The notes below the pieces were generated by a model, which made no database searches, had not been told where the DNA came from, and saw only the letters and a list, made by a program, of their open reading frames with translations. A stretch of 12,284 bases of DNA from Basidiobolus heterosporus B8920. Its lineage: Eukaryota; Basidiobolomycota; Basidiobolomycetes; Basidiobolales; Basidiobolaceae. Shown piece by piece: positions 1-6,638 of the stretch (its first letter is position 1; every line of letters begins with the position of its first letter). The stretch is from positions 1 to 12,284 of the forward strand of contig JNET01033159.1 of assembly GCA_000697455.1 (NCBI GenBank), given 5' to 3'. Position numbers and translations under genes: made by a program.

Positions 1-66
1 ATAAATATTTCAAAGAAAGATAAGCATTTGTATGCATTACGCATGTCTAGAGAAATTTGAACTTAC

Positions 67-743
67 TTGATATCACCTAAACCGCCCTTAGTTCTGGGAA
101 GATTGCTTCAAAGCAATGGCATTATTAGAGACGGCAACATATGTACTATAACATGCAAATATCCATTCTTACCACCAAGCGAGGTGAGAGAATTCACTAT
201 CGGTAGAAACTCCTACAACCTCGACACCGAGATCTTGGAATTCCTTAATCCGGTCGCTATGAAAAATAGAGATCTTAGCAAACGAAGAGCCTTTCCTTTA
301 CCGTAAGACTACACTTACCTGAAGGCCAAGAGCTCGGTAGGGCAAACGAAAGTGAAATCTAAGGGCTTTAGAGAGAGCCCGTAAGCATATAACTTATCAA
401 GTACATATTGTCATTTAACTTACATAGAAAACCATAACAAGGAATTTGCCATTGTAATCCTCTAGCTTGAGTTCCTTAAATTGCCCGTCAACAACGGCCT
501 GGGCTCTCCAGGAAGGAGCAGCTTTCTACGGTTACAATATACAATATAAGCCACCTTAGAAGTAACCTATTGACAGAAATACCATCGTACCTGAACTTTC
601 ACCTGCTGAAGAGCTGGGAAAGAAGAGAAAGTTCTGACACCGGCTAAGATAGAAGGCTTAGCTACTGAGCGAGGAATAGCTCTAGGAACAGTAGAGGCAA
701 GTGCTCTTTGGGTGCGAGGGATTAATGAACGGAAGGCTTGCAT
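67..743 (-). CDS. Mitochondrial 2-Cys peroxiredoxin (Prx3 type), 5' part of gene, five exons visible
   Basis: Thioredoxin-dependent peroxidase that reduces hydrogen peroxide and organic peroxides, here probably in the mitochondrial matrix. Exons on the minus strand are 743-591, 525-424, 365-319, 256-173 and 105-67. The gene continues past the left edge through an intron with donor GTAAGT at 66-61. Joined exons read through the standard Prx core: [14 protein letters not shown], then [21 protein letters not shown] with the peroxidatic Cys, [17 protein letters not shown], and TKGGLGDI. The resolving-Cys half lies outside. The first 40-odd residues are Arg/Ser/Ala-rich without acidic residues ([17 protein letters not shown]), a typical matrix presequence. 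This decides the start at 743, although the frame stays open to 902. Two acceptors end in AAG (TCTAAAG, TTGAAG) rather than the commoner YAG, but only they keep the family sequence in frame. The family call is very secure; the exact ends of intron 4 are less so. Confidence 0.93.
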
Positions 744-988
744 ATCGTCAATCACAAAATAGTGCAAAATGGAAGATTGAAAACATTGGAACTTAAATGT
801 CGAAAATTTTTGTATCATGGCGCAGTTCATGGAATCGATAGTATGGGGAAATAGTGGCATAATTTGCTTGCATAATAGTAACTGCTCTGTTTGGGCATTC
901 ATAGATTGTCACAAATAGAGATTAAATGTGAGATGAGAGGGCAGGTTTATTCTGTTTTATTGGGATCAGGATAATAAATTATTCTACA
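744..988. promoter_or_regulatory. Intergenic: Prx upstream region and Nudix 3' end
   Basis: This 245-bp spacer lies between two minus-strand genes in head-to-tail order. Two AATAAA signals on the minus strand (plus-strand TTTATT at 946-951 and 956-961) sit 28-43 nt past the Nudix stop and are good poly(A) signals for that gene. The remainder must hold the peroxiredoxin promoter and 5' UTR. I see no clear TATA box there. Confidence 0.6.
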
Positions 989-1848
989 CTACTCGAGGCG
1001 TTGAAAGGATGTTTTCAGGACACCTTCCAAAATAAAGGCAGTTAATCCCCAGACATCTACACCGACTCCTTCTGGACCTTTGAATACAGGAATGGAATAC
1101 GACATTCCTCGAAATTTCTTGAGTGCTCTTCGCTTTGGATCCAGAAGTTGCTCTAGAGTTAAAGAAAACACCCCGGACACTTCAGCAGGATTGTAAACGA
1201 CTTCTTGAGGGATGATCGGCTTTTTAATAAAGCCAACAAAAGGGTAAATCTTCATAGTAAGCGTACGATTTGGAAGAGTGGCATGCTGGCCAAGGACCTC
1301 AATATCTTCTGAGGGTATATATACTTCCTCATATGTTTCCCTAAGTGCTGTAGAAAGCAACGTCTTATCCTCAGGATCCTTCTTTCCTCCAGGAAAACTG
1401 GTTCACCACAAAGTTAGTATATTTTGAACAAGAATGTTTTATGTGCTCAGTGAAATGAAAGCACCTACCTAACTTCACCTTTGTGTGAATTCATGTTACT
1501 ACTTCTTATAGTAAACAGAATACTAGGTTTACCATCGGCAATGCAAAGGGGGACCAACACGGCGGCCTCAGCAAGGGTTTTGGTTGTATCATATTTAAAA
1601 GTAAACGGTGGTGTTGAGGAAAGGCGATTTGCGAGGCGTTCCTGGATTCTGTCTAGGTTCTCAGAACTAAACTCTAGCATGCTTGGATCAACAGTCCAAG
1701 AGTCTAGTTGGCCAACTTTAGTAGAATAAGCATAGGAATGGCTGCGAATAAAACTCGTCCTTTTGTACCCTTGTGAGTAAAGGATACACCTAGCAGTATC
1801 TCTTTGTATTAGGGCGCGTAAACTTCGCATGATAATTTGCTTGGTCAA
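989..1848 (-). CDS. Nudix hydrolase, CoA-pyrophosphatase type (NUDT7/NUDT8/PCD1-like)
   Basis: Probable CoA or acyl-CoA diphosphatase, cleaving CoA to 4'-phosphopantetheine and 3',5'-ADP in mitochondria. There are two exons, 1848-1469 and 1397-989, with an intron from GTAGGT to CCAG. The product is about 262 aa. The joined reading gives the CoA-Nudix signature: LFTIRSS (111-117), KGEVSFPGG (123-131), then KKDPEDKT and STALRETYEEV (142-152). The metal-binding Nudix core REXXEE is intact at 146-151. The SFPGG codons are made across the splice junction, which fixes the intron precisely. The N-terminus is basic and Ser-rich (MRSLRALIQRDTARC), suggesting mitochondrial import. Translation could start at 1848 or at the second Met at 1830. 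A peroxisomal site is unlikely, since the C-terminus (FQRLE) is no PTS1. Family is secure; substrate is inferred from the signature. Confidence 0.93.
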
Positions 1849-2170
1849 GCAATGTGAACATATCCTATAATAATCTAAGAGACAAATAATCCCACGGATT
1901 ATCTTGAGTTAATTCAATGGGTTTTTGAGCCTCGTGATTCCATACGTAATGGCCCTATATTTTATGGGAGTAATCACATCTATTGCCTTGGTACTCCGAA
2001 CTCTAGTCACACACTAGCCACACATCATCCCACATGCTCACAAAAATGGCAATTTGGTTGAGTTCATCCAACTCATATTCTGTCACTAATCGGTCCACCA
2101 AACATCAAACTGTAAATATAAATCTATCATTTGGTTTAGCGATAAGCTTTGATTGAGGTGAACTCGAGTA
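1849..2170. promoter_or_regulatory. Bidirectional promoter region, Nudix (-) and sulfurtransferase (+)
   Basis: This is a 322-bp divergent spacer between the start codons of two genes with mitochondrial presequences, so it probably drives both. It holds several CACA-rich stretches (about 2008-2030, CACACTAGCCACACATCATC) and no convincing TATA box on either side. No coding sequence is recognised. Confidence 0.55.
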
Positions 2171-3533
2171 ATGGCATCTATCTTATTTAATAGGCCTAGA
2201 CCACTTTTACTTACTACACGTTCCTGGTTGGCGCCCTTGTATAAAGCCTATTCAACCTCAAAAGGACCTGGTAAGTATATCTGACCTTAATAATAATTGT
2301 CCTATCTTTAGAATATCCGCTCTAAATCCTTGAAAGGTATGAAACTTGTATCTACCCAGTGGTTAGCCGATAACAAAGACTCGGTCATAATTCTTGATGG
2401 CTCTTGGCATATGCCTCAATTCAAACGTGATGCTAGAAAAGAATACTTGGATTCTCACATTAAGGTCTTTAGAACTACCTTCTATATAGGCCGAAGTAAT
2501 ACTAAAAGCAAATCTATCAACAGGATGCTCGCTATTTCGATATCGATCAAATAAAGGAGCTCTCTAGTCAGCTTCCACACATGTTGCCAAGCCCCGAGTT
2601 TTTTGCGCGTTCAGTTGGTGTGTATATGAGTGAAGTTGAGCTTTTTTTGATTACCTGTTTCCTGATAAATACATTCAATTACGGCAGGTGAACTGGGCAT
2701 TTCTGAAGAAGACAAAGTGGTTGTTTATGACACCAACGGGATATTTTCCGCCCCAAGAGTATATTGGACTTTTAAGGTGGCCAAAATTGATTGGTTCTTA
2801 TCCGGAAGATTTTACTAACAGTTGATTAGGCCTTTGGCCACGAAAACATTGCTGTTCTGGACGGCGGATTGCCCAAATGGCTTCAGGAGAAACGACCTGT
2901 GGAAGAGGGCCTAGTTGATAGCAAGGTAATATAAATCGCGCATGCGGTCATCGTTGGTCATATCGATCTAACCAGCCGACATTAGCCTAAAACCTACAGG
3001 CCAAAACCCCAGCCTCAATTGGTTCGCAATATGAAGCAAATCATCCAAAACATTGATGGTGAACTAGTCATCGATGCTCGTCCCAAGGGAAGGTTAGTCA
3101 CTATCTTGGAGTAGAAAACTTCTGATGCATATCCTGATGTGTACTGGTGACAACTCCAAATAGATTCGATGGAATAGACCCAGAGCCACGTGCAGGTCTT
3201 TCTAGCGGACACATCCCAAATTCCGTCAGCCTCCCATTCTCTGAAGTAATCGACCCAAATACCAAAGTTATGCGATCCCCACAAGAATTGGCTCGGTTGT
3301 TTGAAAAGCACGGCATAGATATCAACCGAAACATCGTTACATCCTGCGGTATTTAATCTTCATAGATCTCCACTTGTATCCTACTAACGTTGAGGCTTGG
3401 TAAAGGGAGTGGAGTGAGTGCAGCAGTCATTTATCTGGCTCTAGAGATTGCCGGTGCTAAAAAGCTAGCGCTCTACGATGGCTCATGGACCGAGTATGCC
3501 TCGTATCCTGAGAACAAAATAGCCAAGGTCTAG
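2171..3533 (+). CDS. MPST: 3-mercaptopyruvate / thiosulfate sulfurtransferase, eight exons
   Basis: Two-domain rhodanese that moves sulfane sulfur from 3-mercaptopyruvate to thiol acceptors; fungal homologues (yeast Tum1) feed tRNA thiolation. Exons are 2171-2270, 2337-2464, 2524-2617, 2688-2776, 2830-2925, 2986-3092, 3164-3348 and 3406-3533. They keep one frame throughout and give 308 aa. Family landmarks include LVSTQWLADN, ILDGSWHMP, HIKDARYFDID, LPHMLPSPEFFA, VVYDTNGIFSAPRVYWTF, AVLDGGLPKW, VIDARPKGRF, EPRAGLSSGHIPNS and the active-site loop TSCGSGVSA. Cys266 would carry the persulfide; CGSGV rather than CRKGV favours mercaptopyruvate as substrate. The first 30 or so residues (MASILFNRPRPLLLTTRSWL) look like a matrix presequence. 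Oddities: introns 1 and 7 end in AAAG, and intron 2 starts GTCTTT. The call is firm; the weak-site introns rest on homology and frame. Confidence 0.94.
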
Positions 3534-3709
3534 TCGAGGTTTGTCTTTGGCTGTTTATTAAATGGAATGATCTAACGTGAAAGAATGGAATAAACCTACG
3601 GTTCTATGTAAACAAAAGATGAAATATACACGTGGCAGGAATGCTTGGGATGGTGTTTGTATACACGAAATTCAAAAATAGGAAGGTGAGAATGAAAGCA
3701 GGGATAATA
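3534..3709. other. Convergent 3' ends of sulfurtransferase and PX-PB1 gene
   Basis: The sulfurtransferase (plus) and the 416-aa PX-PB1 gene (minus) converge here with only 176 bp between stop codons. AATAAA at 3589-3594, 56 nt past the sulfurtransferase stop, is a plausible poly(A) signal. No matching signal was seen for the minus-strand gene, so the two 3' UTRs may overlap. Confidence 0.55.
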
Positions 3710-4960
3710 TTACTGTGGCTTATTGGCAGACACCAGATAAAAAGTAATCTTGTCGCACTCGTGCATCAAAGCACTTTGTAATTCCTCTTCACTTGCTACG
3801 AAAAATGCCCGATTCTCAGTCAGTCGGTATACCAGGGATTTCCCAATCAAATCATTCGATTGCTGGCCACACAGCCGGAATTTCAATAGTATTTTATCGT
3901 ATAGATCGTCATAGCTGATAGATCTATGAACCCGGAGAATCACTATGGTATCGTCATTCAGAATGGCCTTGATCTTGATAAAAGTCAAAGATTCAAAGTC
4001 CGAATCCTCAGTCGCCGCCGCTACTGCTGATAGGGAGTTGGTTGATGTTGCTTTACGTAAAGTACGGGGCCCAAGAGAGCGCTGTCCCCGTCCGATTGTT
4101 CCAGATCGGCAGAGATTGTTAGAGGAAGAGATAAGAACCGGTGAAGCGGGTGTTGGCGTAGGAGAGGAGGTATAGGAGAATGCGCCCATTGGGGGAAGTA
4201 TCGTTTGAACTAGGACTGGATCCATATAGCGTAGATTCCACGGAGCAACTATGCCTGGTCTGGCGCTGTCAAATTCATCATCATCATTGGAAGCTTCAAC
4301 TTTTGGCCAAGCCACACGCTCCTCACTCTCACCCAGTATTGCACTTCGAGCACGTCTGAGGATAGGTTTAATGGCAGATATCGTGCTGTGTCTTGTACTA
4401 AATCCGTCAAGAAAAGATACCTCTTTCTCCGGAGAGTCCGTTTTATCTGGTTTCTGATTCTCATTATACGAAAGATCAATAGCGGAGTCGAACCGTGTAT
4501 CATTTTCATCTTCCACCTCAAAGTCTGGATAACCCGTTCCGAACTGTCTTCGCATATGCTTTATATCACTATCCCACAAACCAAAGAACTCCAGTACCAC
4601 CGGCGAAGTCAATACCATGACCGGATTTTGAAATAATTTCCTGACAAACAGGTCAAGGCGGTCTCGAACCTTTTGGGGTGAAGGTGAGAGAAGTAAGAAA
4701 TTCCGCTTGCGGAACTGGATGGTCGGAAAGTCATGATCCGCCTCAGAGCAGGCCTGCCCAAGGCGGAGAGAAAGTTCAGAGAAGTCCTCCTGAGTCCGAT
4801 ATATGACGTAGGGTCTCTTTATCTTGCATCCAGAGTGGATGTCGAAGTCAGCAGGAATCACATGAACGGTGAACCAATACTTTCTGTCGCATCTCTTCTC
4901 AAAACCACCTATAGTGACTGCTGAGATAATTGGGGCTAATTTGACGCTAGAACCAAGCAT
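3710..4960 (-). CDS. PX-PB1 domain protein, 416 aa, intronless
   Basis: Predicted peripheral membrane scaffold. Residues about 15-130 form a PX-like domain (YWFTVHVIP, RPYVIYRTQEDFSEL, a DRLDLFVRKLF helix, closing on LEFFGLWDSD); PX domains bind phosphoinositides. Residues about 135-325 are low complexity, with an acidic patch (145-160), the block APWNLRYMD (239-247) and Ser/Thr/Pro-rich sequence. Residues about 326-410 form a PB1-like domain (FIKIKAILNDDTIVILRV, ISYDDLYDKILLKF, SLVYRL, EEELQSAL, ITFYLV). The beta-1 Lys of basic (type II) PB1 domains is present. The acidic OPCA core is weak, with RLTENR in place of the D-E-D-G-D run, so it should pair with an acidic PB1 on another protein. 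It is clearly related to the gene at 6639-8408. PX plus PB1 recalls Bem1/Scd2 and p40phox, but there is no SH3. Domain calls are from motif reading only; the start is the first ATG of a long clean frame. Confidence 0.85.
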   Translation of the reverse strand: MLGSSVKLAPIISAVTIGGFEKRCDRKYWFTVHVIPADFDIHSGCKIKRPYVIYRTQEDFSELSLRLGQACSEADHDFPTIQFRKRNFLLLSPSPQKVRDRLDLFVRKLFQNPVMVLTSPVVLEFFGLWDSDIKHMRRQFGTGYPDFEVEDENDTRFDSAIDLSYNENQKPDKTDSPEKEVSFLDGFSTRHSTISAIKPILRRARSAILGESEERVAWPKVEASNDDDEFDSARPGIVAPWNLRYMDPVLVQTILPPMGAFSYTSSPTPTPASPVLISSSNNLCRSGTIGRGQRSLGPRTLRKATSTNSLSAVAAATEDSDFESLTFIKIKAILNDDTIVILRVHRSISYDDLYDKILLKFRLCGQQSNDLIGKSLVYRLTENRAFFVASEEELQSALMHECDKITFYLVSANKPQ

Positions 4961-5024
4961 GGATTAGATGGCCTTTCTCTTGAATCAGCAAAATATCAGG
5001 AAAGCAGGTGGGTGAAGGTAAAGA

Positions 5025-5072
5025 AGATCTCCAAGAAAATCTCTGCAAGGATCTCTACGAGGATCTCTACGT
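5025..5072. repeat. 12-bp minisatellite, four copies
   Basis: The units are AAGATCTCCAAG (5025), AAAATCTCTGCA (5037) and AGGATCTCTACG twice (5049, 5061). The last two are identical and the first two have drifted. It lies 65 bp upstream of the minus-strand PX-PB1 start codon, so in its promoter or 5' UTR. Confidence 0.8.
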
Positions 5073-5518
5073 CTAACAGAATGTGAACATCGAGTGTCTG
5101 GGGGCGAGGAGATATTTATGGTTTGGAGAGCACTCATCAACAAACTTCATTTATGCAATGGCTTATCTTCCTTGAAAATCACTAATTATCTATTGTTGCG
5201 AGAGAACTTTTTGTTTGAGATCCGTGAAGTGTCAAAGAAGCGATATTTTATGAAACAGAATGTTGGCAATAATAGACCATCACCTGGTGCATCGACTATT
5301 ATATGGTGATGGTTATTGTGATTTTATCATGGCCATCGTGACCATCGTGCAGGAATCACCCCGAAATGATCGTGTCTGCTTTGGCGGAATCTTAACCTAC
5401 TCAAAAATTTTCTTACTGGCTGATTACATTGCAAGGCCTAGGTTGTTGATATTAATAGATGGCAACTTAGTCTCGATTAAAGGTCATCCTTGAATATTCC
5501 TCTGATTTAGGCTAATCA

Positions 5519-5563
5519 TGATGTCATGCATGTCAAGGCGATGAGTCTGACGTGAATATATAA
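5519..5563 (+). promoter_or_regulatory. TATA box with CRE/ATF-like half-sites
   Basis: TATATAA at 5557-5563 lies 47 bp before the ATG at 5610. TGACGTGA (5548-5555) directly precedes it, and TGATGTCA (5519-5526) lies 30 bp further up. Both resemble bZIP (CREB/ATF) sites; TGACGTG is also the core of unfolded-protein-response elements. The TATA call is good; the factor assignment is speculative. Confidence 0.6.
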
Positions 5564-5609
5564 GCGGTCTTTGTCAGTAAGAGCTGTACATATTCTCGTT
5601 AACCTTAGT

Positions 5610-6419
5610 ATGTGGAGTAAATCGTTATTTATCTACGTAGCCTTATGCGTGTCTACAACGTCGGCTGATCTTCTTGGAGATTCCTGCAGTCCCAGTGACC
5701 TACTCTACAATAAAGGGCCGTGTCAGAATATAACGCTGACCTGTGACGACTCTACAAATCAATGTGTACCTCGAGGGTGTCGCACCGACGAGGTGATATA
5801 CGAATGGCCAAGCGATTTACAGCTGCCACCAATGTGTAATACAACTGAGTATTGTCCAAACGATCAGCTCAGATGCTTGCCGAGAGTGAAGTTTGGCGAT
5901 ATTTGCAGTGTTGGTCGCGACGACTCCTGCGAGGGGGAGAACGGCATCTGTCTGAATCAACGGTGCTTCACGAAAAGTATACAGCTCGGCCGATCATGTA
6001 TCATTGATGATGCTAGTGCCTATCTTGTGAATCGTGACAACTGTCAAACTGGGTTCTTCTGCTCAACAAGCAACAATGTATGCGTAGATGCTCTAGCAAA
6101 CAATGAACCTTGTACTGAGGATCGACAGTGCCATTCAGGCACTTGCAAACAAAACGTCTGTGAAGATGAAGTGGAATACAATCGTTTTCCAGTCTGGGGC
6201 TACGTTCTGATTGCTGTTGGCTGTGTTGTTGTGATCGGTAGCTGTGTTCTATTCATTTATTTCCGCCGACGCCACCGCATGAAAGCTTACAAGAAGTCCA
6301 TGGCCGAGATTGAGTCATATCGACAATCAATCCTTACCAACTCATCACCCACTAATGCCTCAAACATGAATACATCCCCTACTGCATCGCATAAATCTAC
6401 CGAACAATTCAAAAGTTAG
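5610..6419 (+). CDS. Type I membrane protein with 20-cysteine ectodomain (Dickkopf-like Cys pattern)
   Basis: Predicted single-pass surface or endomembrane protein of 269 aa. Start is the first ATG after the TATA box; the open frame also extends to a TTG at 5571, which is not used as a start here. A signal peptide (MWSKSLFIYVALCVSTTSA) is followed by an ectodomain (20-194) with 20 Cys in roughly four modules of the type G-x-x-C...C...C...C, for example GDSC/GPC, GDICSVGRDDSC/GICLNQRC, GRSC/GFFCSTSNNVC and NEPCTEDRQC/GTCKQNVC. The even count suggests full disulfide pairing. N-glycosylation sequons occur at N40 and N77. One membrane span (about 196-218) is followed by the stop-transfer cluster RRRHRMK and a 50-residue Ser/Thr/Asn-rich tail. 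Cys-rich membrane proteins of this kind occur in zygomycete fungi without known function. No ligand or enzyme motif is seen. Confidence 0.85.
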   Translation: MWSKSLFIYVALCVSTTSADLLGDSCSPSDLLYNKGPCQNITLTCDDSTNQCVPRGCRTDEVIYEWPSDLQLPPMCNTTEYCPNDQLRCLPRVKFGDICSVGRDDSCEGENGICLNQRCFTKSIQLGRSCIIDDASAYLVNRDNCQTGFFCSTSNNVCVDALANNEPCTEDRQCHSGTCKQNVCEDEVEYNRFPVWGYVLIAVGCVVVIGSCVLFIYFRRRHRMKAYKKSMAEIESYRQSILTNSSPTNASNMNTSPTASHKSTEQFKS

Positions 6420-6638
6420 CACAGTCATTTCCCACGTTTTCTCACGTTTTCCCACATTTTGTAGAAATATTCCGTCATTCGTTATTTATAATATTTCCTT
6501 TGCACTATACAATTTGACCAAAATCTAGATTTGGTTTGATTTGAATAAATCACTTTATATATTTCCATATTTACATGACTAACCCTAATATCTGCGCCTT
6601 CTAATATTACTCTAAATTGCGATTTGGGTATGATTGAA
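6420..6638. other. AT-rich convergent 3' region
   Basis: This 219-bp stretch separates the stop codons of the Cys-rich membrane protein (plus) and the PX-PB1-PB1 gene (minus). It has a short repeat just after the first stop (TTTTCTCACGTTTTCCCACATTTT near 6429-6455 in CCCACGTTTT-like units). AATAAA at 6544-6549 is a plausible poly(A) signal for the plus-strand gene. Nothing coding is seen. Confidence 0.55.

Larger units (their letters stand above)
4961..5609. promoter_or_regulatory. Divergent intergenic region, PX-PB1 gene (-) and Cys-rich membrane protein (+)
   Basis: This 649-bp spacer holds the 5' regions of two divergent genes. It contains a 12-bp minisatellite (5025-5072), a CCATCGTGA/CCATCGTGC 9-bp direct repeat (about 5334-5351), and a compact core promoter for the plus-strand gene near 5519-5563. 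Open frames in 5094-5493 have no recognisable protein character and are taken as chance. Confidence 0.6.

Noticed and set aside
67-306. Plus-strand 79-aa ORF at the left end
   Set aside because: It is antisense to peroxiredoxin exons 4 and 5 and their introns, which read as a textbook family sequence on the minus strand.
744-902. N-terminal extension of the peroxiredoxin to an upstream ATG at 902
   Set aside because: The extra 53 residues are hydrophobic and unlike the family, while the ATG at 743 begins a clear mitochondrial presequence.
2310-2311. TAG acceptor for sulfurtransferase intron 1
   Set aside because: Using it puts exon 2 out of frame with a stop within five codons. The AAAG site ending at 2336 joins to the conserved frame.
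2465-2554. Read-through of sulfurtransferase exon 2
   Set aside because: The extension is unlike rhodaneses. Removing 2465-2523 restores HIKDARYFDID at exactly the family length.
3945-4636. Several plus-strand ORFs inside the 416-aa PX-PB1 gene
   Set aside because: They are antisense shadows of one long coding frame with recognisable domains.
5094-5493. Two plus-strand ORFs in the divergent spacer
   Set aside because: They have no ATG-centred context, no recognisable composition or motif, and overlap each other and the promoter region.
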